Source: Haberlea rhodopensis (lineage: Eukaryota; Streptophyta; Magnoliopsida; Lamiales; Gesneriaceae). From it: DNA of 64,000 nt. Below are positions 1 through 12,742 of this stretch, piece after piece. The translations under genes were made by a program, and so were the position numbers. Positions within the stretch are counted from its first letter, which is position 1. Each line of letters begins with the position of its first letter. Location: NCBI GenBank assembly GCA_907163345.1, contig CAJQUN010000040.1, positions 1,798,001-1,862,000 on the forward strand. Direction: 5' to 3'. The notes under the pieces were generated by a model that was not told where the DNA came from, did not search any database, and was given only the letters and a program-made list of their open reading frames with translations.

Positions 1-102
1 TTTTATTGTGTTTTTAAAATCAAATTCTAAAATAAAATAAAAATTTGTCGGTGCATAAAATTGAATAATTGATCCTTATTTTTTGCCAGCCTCAGGTCAA
101 TT

Positions 103-1162
103 TTAATTCAAAGGTTTGTCCGTACTAGTTTGAAATAATGGGAGAACGCCTTTAACGGTCACGGATAACTTACCGATTAGTTCGTTTGGCAAGCCATCTC
201 CATTGGACCAGAAAATATCAGTGAAATCCTCCTCTAATATCGATGAATCTTGCACGGTAAATACACGAGACGGCCAGAAAATATCAGTGAAAAATTAGGT
301 GCCCAAGCTTAACAGAAATAGCTTCAGCTCTGCAAGAAAAATGCAGGTATGCAATCTCAAGTGTTCTTGAGCTACTATTATCTTCTAATAGCCTACTTTT
401 TAAGTCTATGGCATTCCCTACCACATGTATAACTTTTTCCTTAGTTTGAGATCACATTAAGCTTTACGCCAAACATCTTTTATCTTACAATTCCATCTTG
501 CAAGTTCATTTCGAATAAGGAATATGTATAACAGAAATGGGTGAATTAATATAATATCCTCCGCTCAAGCCTCATTTGATTAAAAAGGAATTTATCTTCC
601 ATTTTGATATGTCAGCCCCACAAGACAGTTTTCTCAAAGGGAAGAGTTCGAAATTTTCAAGACCAAAAATGCATTAAATTTCTCACCCCTCCTTCAGTGG
701 AACAATTTCTTCATCTGGCTTTAGCTTTAACCTTGAGCCAAGAAAAACTTTCGAAGATAAAACTGTCAAATTTCTGACCTAACCAGCGGCAACTCTCAGC
801 AATCCGGGCCGGACTCTGGAATCGGCCTGCTCCGTAGCCCTCATCAGTTCCGAAACACTACTACTCCCACTTATCCTCGTCACCGTGTCGGCCCGATTCA
901 GATTCTCCGACCCACCTTCCAACTCCTCCTTATCATTCTTCTTCTTCGACTTCAGACCTAGAGCTTTCTTCACCTTGCTCGCCGCCGAAATCGATGCCGT
1001 ACTGGATGTCCTCGATAGAGACCGCGATCTCTCGGAGTTGGAAACATAAGTAAGAGGTCTTCCTCCGCCAGAGCTCCGGCAGGCTGCGACGAGGATCTCG
1101 TAGGCAACTTCCCGAAGCTCCGACTGGGACAGGTCTACACCCAGATTGCCAAATGGATTCAT
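103..1162 (-). pseudogene. MUN/DUF810 (PATROL1/UNC-13-like) gene, internally deleted remnant
   Basis: Family members are ~1000-aa plant proteins with a MUN domain, thought to act in membrane trafficking. Two pieces are recognisable. 1162-782 encodes a typical N-terminus (MNPFGNLGVDLSQSELREVA, then YEILVAACRSSG, a serine-rich stretch, SKVKKALGLKSKKK and ..RPGLLRVAAG), ending at a plausible GT donor where this family normally has an exon end. 273-103 encodes a C-terminal motif (RVFTVQDSSILEEDF, IFWSNGDGLPNELIGKLSVT, VKGVLPLFQTSTDKPLN) followed by TAA at 103-105. From family knowledge these motifs are separated by several hundred residues, yet only ~500 bp lie between them here and that DNA has no coding similarity I can see. 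A 19-bp direct repeat (208-226 and 274-292) lies at the edge of the C-terminal piece. I infer an internally deleted, non-functional copy. The alternative is a misassembly, or a first exon beside an unrelated C-terminal fragment. Confidence 0.75.
208..292. repeat. 19-bp direct repeat in the MUN remnant
   Basis: CCAGAAAATATCAGTGAAA occurs at 208-226 and again at 274-292. The first copy lies inside the C-terminal MUN coding motif (antisense of ..FTDIFW), and the second sits exactly where similarity to the protein family stops. It looks like the scar of the rearrangement that removed the middle of the gene. Confidence 0.85.
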
Positions 1163-3589
1163 GTCCGTAGTTTGATGCAGGAAAAAAAATGTGGGCTTTA
1201 GTTAATAATCAACATAATAAAAAATTGAAGCATACATACTGCAATTATGGGTACTTTTTACATACGAAGCTGTACATTCTAGAATCATTCATGGGAATGA
1301 ATGATTGCTTGAAAGAGTGAGGGTGAAAAGCAAAACATTGATGGAACTGTGAACAAGGAAAGGTTGGGAAGGTGGCTAGTAATATTATTGGATTGAGTTA
1401 AACATGTGTTATTTGCGAAAAAATTAATGTAGTTTAATTCTTTGATGCAAGGTGGGAACGTAGGAAATGGACAAGTTAAACGGGTTTGGCAAGAAAAAGT
1501 AAAAGGGCGCAGGATGTATACGTAGACAGTTGAAGTGTTCCTCTTTCTTTTGTCGGATGGGGCTACGACTTAGCATCTTGATTCAGAATTTTGAAAGAGG
1601 GAGATAACTCAGGATGATGATTGCTTTTGAATAGTAATGTGTCATTTTTTTAAAATAATCTAAGAGGGGGTAGGCTTGGTTTTGCGGGTCCCGATTGCAT
1701 CGGGATTTTTGGGTTTAGAAACCCGAGCGGTTTGGGGGTTTGGGTAGGGATTCAAGGTGCAAGGCTCAAGCTGCCTTCTTGATCGGCAACGACCTGGAAA
1801 GGAACGATCTTAGAGACATCAAGAAACAAAGAACTTTAGAACAATCGATGGGCGTATCCGACACAGAAAATACATTTTTGAGGGTTAATTGTACAATTAA
1901 ATCTTTTTTGCTAAAATAAAATTGACGTAATAATAAAACTTTATGTTAATTGAAGTAATATACAGTTAGTGTTAGTATGTGTGATATTATTATTATTTTA
2001 GAGACGTGCATTTATATATGTCTTTTTAATTTGGTAAGAATATATTTGATGATATATTTTATTTGGATGTGTTTATTAAACACTATGTTAACTGAAGTAA
2101 TATTTATTTGGTGTTAGTATGAGTGATATTATGATTCTAGTGATATGCATTTATTTATATGCTTATTGAATTTTGTAAGAATATTTTTTATACTTTTACA
2201 TGGTTTTAGAATTTAAAAAATGTGAATTTTAGTATTTTTGTGTATGTGTGTGTATATATATGCATGTCACGTCCATGTTGTCGTGTCCATATAGTATTGT
2301 GTCAGTGTCCGTGCATCATAGACGATCTCCCTTAAAAGGGGTGGAAATCTGGTTGGAGATAGTTTGAGGATACCTGAAACCCATTATTTGGGTACACGAC
2401 TTATTCGATTTTGGGTTCGGGTATAATTTTGATTACCAAATCGTAGTTACTCGGACCTGAAGATCAGAAATCCGACCCGATTCCCACCTTAGAGGATACA
2501 CCCAACTCCAATATTGAATATGAATTGCTCTCAAAATCTATTTTGGATTTTATTTTTCTGTCATTAATATAAAATTTTGTAAATTTAATAGACTTAATGT
2601 TTTGAAACAAGAAAGTTAACATTATAGAAAAAAATTTATCTAATCGAGCCACTTTTATGTAACACTTTTATACTCCAAAATAAGCCAATTTATTAAAATA
2701 TAGCGAACTTAATCCAAGATATCCTCGAGCAACTTGAATTCAAGAAGGCTTTTTATCATATTATGTCAAATGACTAAATATTTTTAGACAATTAAATAAG
2801 TAACAACGTTTTGCAAAATTATTTTTATATATTTAAATTAAATTATAAATAACTTATATTGAACTTAACTATATAATTATGTTAGAATATATAAGAAAAA
2901 TTAATATAATTTTGAAAAATCTGATAAATCTAATTACTAATTTTCAATTTGTATAATTCTGTTTCTCTAATAAAGTTTAATCAATGCTACATGGTATCAT
3001 TTATTTGAAACTACAAACAAAATCAATTTTTTTAATGATAAATTACATACAAATAAATGTAGAAAATCGCAAAATCAAAAACAAATTTAATTTATTTAAC
3101 ATATGTAAATATGAAAGGGTCGGAATGAATTTCTCCATAAAAAATAAAATACCGATTACCAATTTCATGAAATGAGTTAAGGAAATTTTGTGGAAAATTT
3201 TACCAAAATTTGACAAATTACTTTTTTGTTTGGTATAAAATTTGTTAGAAATGGGTTTTTTAGAGGGAAAAAAAATAAAACGATAAGGGTTTGCTTATGC
3301 AACAATAGTTTAAACGGGTCTACAAATAATTTTCCTGTCATATATATTAGTAAGCATGAAATATAATATAACTACGAAGTGGAACACGATTTCACTATAA
3401 GCAATTTTGACTAAAGAGCTACATCCAGTTCCCTGCTGCTGCAGCATTCAGGGTGTATTTTATATTTTGGTTATACAATGACTGGAAAGTGTCCGTTTAC
3501 ATCTCTTCTCAGTGACAATGTTTCAACACCTACCTCATAAGTAGATGTCTTTATAATGCTTACACATGGAAGTAAGCATATACCCTGTG
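1163..3589. other. AT-rich intergenic DNA, no gene seen
   Basis: This was the former upstream region of the MUN gene. It is AT-rich with poly-A/T runs and only short chance ORFs. A stretch at about 2333-2490 begins AGGGGTGGAAATC-like and ends in the inverse complement GATTCCCACCTTA-like, with glycine/proline-like GGGTTCGGGT repeats between. This is the look of a small decayed MITE, weakly supported. Around 1675-1750 there is a G-rich patch (GGGTTT/GGGATTTTTGGGT) that I cannot assign. Confidence 0.5.
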
Positions 3590-3880
3590 GTTGGACACTA
3601 TCCTAGTCGAGCTATTCAAGTTCGACTCGACAAGCTATTGCACCACTCAAGTCGATGAGTCCAGGGGAGCAGGCAGTGGCTGGACTAATTTTTTATAAAA
3701 AAAATGGCTTCTACCTCGACAAAATAGGTTGACAAGCACTCGGACTTATGACTTAAATATACTCAAAACTAAACTTAAAAGTAGATGTTTGAAAAGCTCG
3801 TGCTGAATATGAGCTTTGGCCACTACAGAGCTACTCACGAGCAGGCATAGTTCACTTCAACTGTTACACCCCTATCTATA
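3590..3880. mobile_element. Decayed hAT-like MITE
   Basis: The segment carries degenerate GAGCTCG/TCGAGCT-type words (GTCGAGCTATTC, GTTCGACTCGACAAGCT, GAAAAGCTCGTGCTG). It ends with CAACTGTTACACCCCTAT, which resembles the common TAGGGGTGTAAC terminus of plant hAT non-autonomous elements. The left terminus is not well preserved and I see no clear 8-bp target duplication. Confidence 0.4.
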
Positions 3881-4241
3881 TAAATGTAATTTACCATTAA
3901 TTTTTTTCGACTGCAGACCATGCAAGCATAATTGAAATACACGCTGACTGAATTGTGTGGTTAAATATGTGAGGCACTTAAACTCATTTACTAATATTAT
4001 CTTAAAAGAGTATATTCAGTCACAGAAACGAAGACAACATTCATGTGCTCACATTAACTCAAAGATGGGGGACAAATCAACCCACAATATCATTGAGATC
4101 ATCTAACACAATTAGCATTTTTTGCGCAAATAAATAGAACCTGTCAGCATATAGTTATTCACCAACCAGAAAAATTGTCAAATTGCTCATGATCCCCTCT
4201 GCTTTTCGTCTGTTTACATTGTGTATTGCGCCTCAAAAATA

Positions 4242-7200
4242 TCAAAATCTGAATTCTGGATCCACATCCATTGCCCAAGCAAATTTCGCCAGAAGGGACT
4301 TGTTGAAAATCTGCAGTAAAGCATCATTGACGAGAGAGTAAGGTAACCCAAAGAGGTGAAAATCAACACATAAGTTTACGCCCATCAAAGAAGCAAAAAT
4401 TCAGTTCTTAAAAAGACTGACTGGAATAGGACTTACCTTCTCGATAGGAACTTCATGGCGCTTACACCATGCAACTGTAATTCTAGGATCAAGGTAGTTG
4501 ATCTTCGATGTGCCCAAAGCTACAGTTTTCAGATCTTCTTTGGTCTCCTTGTCCCTTTCCATTTTCTCAATCTTTGCAGCCGTTTGAACTAGCTTTCTCT
4601 CTAATCTGCAAGACATTCCATCATCAGCCACATGTTTCTATGGAATAACTTCAAATTTATAAAAAAGAATTATAATTACGCTTCAGGGTTCATAATCCGC
4701 TTGGGTTTCCCATCAGCATTCTTCAGGGGGGGCTTCCCTTTCTTTGCCCTAGCCAAATCTTCCTTTAGTTCTTCCATAGCGCCCTAAAAGAAGTTTAAGC
4801 AATACATGCAGATAATTATACAGATATAAGACATAAAGATACCGTTTGAATTTAAAAATAGAATAAGTATGAGAGTGATTAAAATTATGAGATGGTGACA
4901 AATAATAGTCGTAAATTATATGGTGTTTGATATGATTTTAAAATGGTGGAATAATGTTATGGTTTGTTGTAATGACTAAAATACCATATTAACTAGTGGA
5001 GGGAATTTCAAATTTTTCAAATCAAGTTGTAGGAAGTAATTTGAAATTTTGGAGAGAATTTCAAATTTTGCAATAGGAAAAAAAGGTGGGAAATAACATA
5101 TATGTCATTTTGCTATAAAGTTGGAATAAAATGGGAAAAATACGAGGAGATAAAAGCAGGTGGATACCCTTTTTCCAACCAAAATAGTCGATACTAAATT
5201 TCAAAATCCAACTGTTCTGCCATAACCAATCAGTATGAGAAATATATCAAGGATATTTACCTTTAGTTCTTCAATTTTTTCATCCAAACGTAACATCTGG
5301 GCACTGTGGGACTTTGAGACAGTACGCTGATGATTACAAATGATTGCAACCTACAGGATGACAAGCCAAATAGTAATAGTTCTCAACGAAACAGAGAAAA
5401 ATGCACATCATCATCAGATTTGACAGCCTTAACCTCCTTGTTTGCATGTTGATAAACAACTACTTTTTCAGCAACCTCTCCACCTTTCGTCTCCCTGCTC
5501 AACTGTCATTCAGAAGCACCAGCAGATTTTAGACATGGTAACCAGATAGAAATTGTATAACAATATAAGAGAAGTGGAGTAGCTGTCTCGGGTTTCTCTT
5601 GTGCATCCATTCAGAAGAAAAGTAGCAGCACGAAACTAAAAGGGAATGCCATATTTTAACAGTGAGTAAGGTCCTGATTGCCTATTATTATAGCACATTT
5701 CAGAGTGAGATGTAAGTTTCTAAAACAAGAGCAGATTTTGTCACTCTAAATTTGAGAAGATCCCATTATGTTACATCCCCATTGTAATGGCTACATAAAA
5801 TCATACTAATTAGATCAAAAAGTACATGATCAACCCCAAACTAGTAGCAAGTAGCCTATAATCGTGTAGGAATTATGGAAAAAAATTCTGTTTGTGCCAG
5901 AGTCACATTCATCTGGAAAGAACTACGGGTTAGATGTTTGACAAAACATCAAAGTATCTCCATGATTCACTTTTTGCATAAAGTTACTCACAAAATGACG
6001 CAGTTATTGTTTTTCCTTTAGGACTTATTAATCATAAGATTTTGATATGAGTCATTGGCTATGAGTTCCAGTTTGGGATACTTCCACAGCCTACATGAGT
6101 CTGCGATTCAACCTAACTCACTCCTACACCAGCTGCATGATTGGGGAGCAGAAGTTTTCCAATTTGTTTTCATAGTTATATTCATTATACGAAGGGTAAA
6201 TAACATCAGCATTGTACAATCCTTAGCATATATTTTAAATTGAGTTTCAGGTCAGAAGTCCTAAGCTGCATCGTACCATATCATCTAACGTAATAGATGC
6301 ATTGTATGTACGAAACACTTTGGCTGTGAGGCCGGGCATGAGTTCCTTTAGATGAGCATTCAGTTTGCTAGTGTCAAGCTTGTCAAAAAGATCGTCACCA
6401 CCCTTTTTCCCTGAGAACAACACCATCCATAGTAAAACAAGCTGATAACAAACTATGACATACTTGCAAAGCAAACAATCATTTACTCACCATTTCGAAA
6501 CTGTTGGATTGCTTTGAAAACAGCAGTTTCAACTACTACTTCATTTTCATACTTTATAGAGTCTTTACCAAGGAAATCAAACTGTGAATAAGACAGGAAA
6601 ATGCTGGTTGTTATTACTTCAAATATCTTGCAGATATGGCAGCATGCTGCATGGTAAATATCCAGCTTAAAGGGGAAAAAAAAGGAAAGAAACCATCTCC
6701 TGGTGCATTTCTAAAGGAAATGATGTTCATTCTCTGCAGCATTTTTACCAGTGAATTTTATCAAGGTAAGTGTCTAACAAACTAAGGACCAAGAGAATTA
6801 TTTGAACAACAGTCCCTTTACCTTCAAGATATTTGGAGGCACAGGTTCTACATTTTCTACTTTCAATGTGCAGCAACCAACTGTATCAGCTTCATCATCA
6901 TCCTACAAGATGACAAAGGAAATTATAAAATTTGATATAGAACCCATATGGAATATGTAACCAACATTATGAAAAATAAATTGTGCTTTAAGAACAAATG
7001 TTCTTCAATTCAGCGAGCCTGGATCAGAATGATGATCAAGAAAGCATCCTCAAGAAATTTCAAACTACAAGTTAGCATAAGTAATAACTCTTTGCACCTC
7101 ATACCTTCTCATTGCCTGCCCTGAGAGCTAATTTGTCAATAAGGTAGGTTGCAACTGCTATCTGCTTCCTCATAGGATCCTTACTAGAAAAATCTTTGGT

Positions 7201-10118
7201 ATAAGCTGTTCGAATACCTTGTATATAGTTCTTCGTTCAAAAGCATAAGATTTTGAAATAAGTCCATCAGATTTCCATACCAACACAAGTGACAAGTAAA
7301 GTTTTGCTAAGCTGACTACGTTTCAATTACCTTCAAAAGCCTAGCCTTCTCATATTTCTCTTTGTCACTCTGCCCTTTCAAGGTGCTGCTAGCTGCTAGG
7401 AACACATATTTGAATTCTTTCGGGTTTATCGGATCATTCCAATATGCTAACCAGGTCACTGTATTGTCATGCCTTATTTCTTTCCAGCTGCCACAGTGCA
7501 TATTGGCAAGGTTAACTTTTAAGACCAGATAACATTGATATCAGAAAATACAAGTCATTCCTGAAGGTTTTCTGAGAAAAAAATTCATCCTGGTCTTAGA
7601 AAAAAAGAAAGAAACAAAAAAATCAACTAAGAAAGCAGAACCTTTCCCCAGGGATAGGACACTCAGGAATTGGAGCATCCTTCCCAATATTTATAATTAT
7701 GTCACTTGGCTGTATTCGTTTTTTTAGCTTCCCCATCTGTTGAAAAGTAACAGCATTCAACTTTAATAATAAACATGTGTGCCACTAAATCTCAAATAAA
7801 GATGCAAAGCATGCATGCAAATCTTCAGTATTTTTTTTATTGCTACTGGGAATATGTTAATACACCTTAGGATGCTCGCCACGGCCTCGAAACAATCCAG
7901 GTGGTTCAACCCTGAAGTTTCCGACCTGGAAATGGTACACCGGTCAGCTTCTTGAGACACAGATAAGAAAGAAATGCACATTAAAATGACACATCATCAT
8001 AACATAAAGCAAAAAAGCTAATGCGGCAAAGCGCCACACAAACCCAGAAAACGTGAAAATGAGAGCGTAGAATCCACATCATTTGACAAGACGTTGAAAA
8101 TGCAAAAAACAATTTGCACATATAGGAATACAAACGTAGCGTGAGAGCAAGATGCAACTAAAACAATAAAATGCTGCACCCCCAATCTTCATGTTTGAGT
8201 CCCATAAATTGTGATGTCATTTTGATCTTTCAACAGTTCAGACGATCAGTATAAGTTAATTCATTTTTTTCCCAATCATTGAGGAAAAAACAAAGCACAT
8301 AGATTGAGGACAAAATCACACCTTCTCTTTGACTCCATCAACGGTTGCCCACATATACTTTTCCTCTTGCTTCAATTTCTCCTCTTTTAAAGCTTTCTTG
8401 TCCTGAAAAGGAAAAGAAAATATTAGTGTTCCCCTTACGAAAATATAAATTACATACTTGGCTGCTCACAGGAGCATCATATTATGCAACAAAAATGAAT
8501 TCTGTCTCAGTTAAAACAATCCTTTTCTGTCAGTACAAAATGCTTATCAAATGTAAGAAAGCAAAGTTCTTTTTTCTGCTTTCATGGCCTTCATGCTCAT
8601 CATAAGAAAAAGACAATGCTTACCTCAGTACTCATCTGTTTCTTCTTATCCTTTTCTTTTTGATGCCATTCATATATAGGAGTAAAATCACAATCTTCCA
8701 ACTTCTGAATAGTGTGATTCTTTCCCAGTATCTTCCGCCAGTCTGTCATAAAGTTCTCCTTGAACATAGGCTTGTTCATGTATTCGGTATCCAACATCAC
8801 TGCAAACATTGTTGCAACCTGCCAAAAGGAGAAGGATTAGAAATGGAGCATAAAGCGGGAGATAAAAATTGCTAACTTAAAGGATTAGAAAGATAAATTT
8901 GGTATCAGCGCAGAGTTTATATGTGCTGTTATACAAATAGAGAGAAAAGAGAGGAACCTCTTCCTGTTCTGGAGTTAAGACGACAGGTTTTCCCTTGTAG
9001 AGTATCTTAACTCCATGAGGCTTGTATGGAGGTGGAAAAATCACACCATTATGGACCAAAGTAGTCCACTTTTGTCCTTCACCAGAGCTGGGAAGAACCT
9101 TTGACGAAATGGAATATTTTGTGTTTTTCGTAACCTTCTTTGATTTCTTATTTATCTTCATTGCCAATGCAGATACAGATTTAGTGACTTTTTTAGCAGA
9201 TAATGATTTCTTATCTGAAGAATTCTGATTCTTCGTTCTCTGTGATATGGGAACATGATCATCATCATCCTCTACCTTTGGCTCAGCTCTAGGAACTGCA
9301 GTGGATGTATCAGAAAGCTTAGGCTTTTTTTCAGAAGATCGGCATTCAAATTTCACAGAATCCAGAAGTCTCTTCTTTAGAATAGAAGAAGGTTTCTTTT
9401 GACAGTGATTTGTTGAGCTAGATCCATTTTGGTCAACTTTGGTCAATATGGGTTTTCTCTCATCAGAATTAATTGACCTACTTGTGGATACCCTAACGTC
9501 AGTCTTTACTTGAAACTTAGTAGATAAGGGCATTCCATCATCTGAATCTTCCTTTTTCGGTAGCCTATTATTTTGAACCAAAGCTAAAGTATTAGGCCCT
9601 TGTTTGGCATGATTAGAGTTGCCCTTCGACGAGCTAGCAGGAATCCTGGCACTGAGTGGTTTATCATCTCCAGAATCCTCTGAATCATTGGTTTCATCTG
9701 CAGCTTGGGTCAATGGATGCTCTTCTTTAACTTGTTGCTTAACAGGCTTAGGCTCATCTGTTACTGAAGTAGAAGGTTTTTTCATATTCACTGCATAAGA
9801 CTTAACTGATGACTCCTTGGCAGAAGAACTAGATGATTTTGGGCTTGCCAGAGGAGATTTAATAGGTGGTGCCTTGGAAGAGGGAGGAACCAAACTACCC
9901 TTTTGCACAGTGGAACTTTCACCATTACGAGATTGTTGACCAGGTCCTGGCCTCCCCAATTGTTGATCATGCTTTTGAGGTGATAACTTCTTCGTTTCTG
10001 AGTTCACCTGGCTTTTCTTAGTAGAGGAGCTAGGCCTTTTAAATACTAGTGGCTGATCATCCTCATCCTCATCCACATTATCCAACAATTTTTTTTCATT
10101 GAAAGCATCAACAGCCAT
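4242..10118 (-). CDS. TOP1: DNA topoisomerase I (type IB), 15 coding exons
   Basis: Nuclear enzyme that relaxes supercoils by a transient 3'-phosphotyrosyl nick. Coding exons (minus strand, 5' to 3'): 10118-8958, 8818-8624, 8402-8322, 7925-7866, 7736-7642, 7487-7331, 7230-7105, 6902-6822, 6581-6491, 6410-6277, 5502-5434, 5350-5261, 4783-4680, 4605-4437, 4310-4242. They sum to 2682 nt, 893 aa plus TGA, the usual plant length. Residues 1 to ~345 are a charged, Ser/Lys-rich, probably disordered tail with acidic DDQPL/DDKPL/DDGMPL repeats. The core starts at WTTLVHNGVIFPPPYKPHGV. Visible catalytic signatures are Arg in LALRAGNEK, Lys in FLGKDSIKY, Arg in AKVFRTYNAS, His in AIICNHQR, and the nucleophile Tyr~852 in SKINYLDPRITVAW. 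The ATG opens MAVDAFNEKKLLD. A 5'-UTR intron is likely (AG at the TTTCTCCAAAT side just upstream, pyrimidine-rich leader near 11700-11960) but unproven. Confidence 0.95.
4820..5215. mobile_element. Possible MITE in TOP1 intron
   Basis: The intron between exons 5350-5261 and 4783-4680 is enlarged. Its middle has edges reading ACCGTTTGAATTT and TTTTTCCAACCAAAATAG and internal words such as GTGTTTGATATGATTTT that resemble MITE ends of the 'GTTTGG' class. No clean TIR or target duplication was found, so this stays tentative. Confidence 0.25.
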
Positions 10119-12050
10119 TTGTTGCTGTTACCTTTCTCCAAATATAACACATTCAGTTTGTCTCTTGGAATAACCAAGCTTTTTCACATACTTGAAAACT
10201 TTGAGAAATTGAAAATCAAAATTATTTGGAAACAGATATTTAAATCCTGATTCACCAATTGATGAAAAAAAAAAAGCTAGTTCTTGCGAAAACTTCAACT
10301 CATACATGAAAGTTGGAATCTCTAAGGTAGAAGAAAAGTTAATGATGGGCAAGTTGGATTGTTGGAAGAAAATCTCTCTTTTTCTATTCATAAAATTACT
10401 TACTGCTTCTCTGACTACAGGCCATCGCAAAGAAGATATCTCCGTCTCAATGGTGCTTGTTGCAGGGAAAACATTGATTATCACATTAAAAAAAAGCTTA
10501 AAGATAAGGTAATTCAGTACAAGGGGGTCAGATGAACCTTTATTTTCTTTCCCATCAGAAATCCATAAATGTCATTCCTAAGTTCGGAGAAAAATATCTA
10601 CAGATTCATTGTACACAAGATAAGGTACAATCATCATCAAATTAGAATAATGATGAATCTTGAAGAAAAACTAATCATGATGTTGAAAAAAACTAATCAT
10701 GATGTTAGAATGATGATGAATCTTGAAGAGAAACTAATATCTGCATGCATGCACCAACAGCAAAATAGGCACAAAGAACGAAAATAAACTAACACTCAAT
10801 GGTACATATATAAAGCATGGGGAATACCCGAAAGAAGTTAAAGATGTTTCATACAGGTTAAGAGCATTCATATGTATAAGAAAACTAGTGTACCACATTC
10901 TAGTCACGTGCATACTCTTGCAAACCCCAATTCAAATTCATAATTCCCTGAACAATTAACCAATATTCAAATCGTAGAGCTGGATCTAGCTACCACAAGG
11001 ACAATTTGACAAATATGCAGATCTGTGAAAATACACCAGATGGGTTGCATATTCGAAAATTACAAGAACTAAAAGAGCAGGGGACATAATTTTGAATCTT
11101 TTCAGCTTAATAGTGAAGTAGTGAACACAAATCCAAATTCGTAAAAGCCAACTATGGAGTAAAGAAAAGAACATCTATAGGGTTTAGACTTCCAAAATAT
11201 GACGGAAATTAAAATATGTCCAGCAAACCCATGCACTTGATTAGATTTAGTTTAGTACAATTCTCCTAATATTGGTTGGCCATCAACCTCCGTAGGTCAT
11301 CCTTAACGGCCATTCTAGTATTGGTTATAAAAAGTCGATGTTTTGTTGTTTTCAAGGTAACAGAGAAGTAAACATCATTACAGTTTTTCATCACAAGCCT
11401 GAAAAACCTCCTTTGAAGAATCTTGACGAACAAAAGGATAAAATTAACATCGTCAACCTTAAACAGAGCCGATTTACAGGTACAGAAACCTTGTCATTCG
11501 AAATAATTATTTAAATGAAAAGTAAAAGTTAAAATATTACATACTGCAAATCGAAAATTCCAATTTTCTTCTCGCCGACGGCATTGAGAAAAATAAACAC
11601 GATAGAATAAAAAATAACCACGAAATCATTATCTTTCACCCAACTAATTTAAAAAGATAAATCAATCAAAACAAAATACATGAATTCATATATGTAACCT
11701 CACGCCTCGACGGGAAATCGAGCTTTCAGATTCTTTTATCACCGATTGAGATTTAATCTGATAAAGAGGGAGAACTGAGGTGGTAGTGCTGTAGCAAAAA
11801 AGAATAGCAGCGAAGACAATGAGCTTCGAAGCTCCCGACGACGGCAGCGTCAGTGGACGGCGACGGTCGAAGAGATAAAAGGGGTGTGAGCAGGAGATTA
11901 ATGCGGCGTGAGGTGAATCCTTAAGGAAGAGAGCAGCCTGGTTGCGTTTACGATTTTTTAATTTTTTTCTGAATTCGGGTTGTGGGTCGGTCTTCATGTG
12001 GATTCTGCCATGGTTCGATCCGGATTTTCCAATAACATGGTCACGTGTCA
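10119..12050 (-). other. TOP1 upstream and probable 5' UTR/intron region
   Basis: No protein gene is supported. On the minus strand, 11960-11700 is CT-rich and unlike the AT-rich DNA around it. It ends in a possible donor (GGCGTGAG|GTTACA at about 11699), so it may be the noncoding first exon of TOP1, with an intron of ~1.6 kb reaching to the AG just before the ATG at 10118. Around 10640-10740 short imperfect direct repeats (ATGATGAATCTTGAAGA, AACTAATCATGATGTT) occur twice. Confidence 0.4.
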
Positions 12051-12737
12051 ACGGACTCAGGTTAGACCACCTGATTTTTCCACACCTCCCCTATGAATGA
12101 GCCCCATACAATAATGTCGTTTATCATCAGGAGCGAATCTAGCCGAAGCATCGAGCGGGGGGCAAAAATACAAGTTTTTAAAATTTTGGAGTAAAAATAT
12201 AATATATTCAAATAAATAAAAAATTTTGACCATAAGTAGAGATGGACGATATTCTAAAGCTACCACTTAGGATCAAGCTCAGGACCTCTACCCCGAGACG
12301 AATTATTGCCCCCCTCAAAAACAAAAGAATAAATTATAACCTTTTAATTGTTTTTTAAATTGCGTTTTGTCCCTTTAAGATTTTTTTGTCATCCATTTTT
12401 AAGGTATTATTCTCTCCCTAAACAAGAGTTCTTGATTTAACACTGTCTCTCTCGTACTTGGGAGGGGTGTGTGCCACTTCAACCAAATGATGGTGGCGAT
12501 AATATCATGATTTGATTTGTATAGTTTTAGTTTTATAAACATAGATCGTGAAATTCTTGTTATAAAGTTGAAAAGCCAAATTTAAGAAGTTCTCGACTGA
12601 AATTATTGGTGGCATTAACATATATAAATTTACAAATTATGATAATTATAGAGGAATTGATGCATGATAACCCATCGCCTATAAGTTTTCTTTATTTATA
12701 AATATCCCAAGAAAGTCACATTAAAATTTCTTACAAA
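12051..12737. other. Intergenic DNA left of the gypsy element
   Basis: No gene was seen. 12127-12320 contains GGAGCGAATCTAG...GGGGGGCAAAAAT and CCGAGACGAATTATTGCCCCCC, wording typical of old plant transposon ends, but the boundaries are not clear. The remainder is AT-rich. Confidence 0.35.
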
Positions 12738-12742
12738 GACCC

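Noticed and set aside
1675..1750. Telomere-like GGGTTT repeats
   Set aside because: Only scattered GGGTTT words, no TTTAGGG periodicity.
11686..12051. 121-codon frame on the minus strand upstream of TOP1
   Set aside because: No recognisable motif and composition like a 5' UTR; better read as the TOP1 leader.
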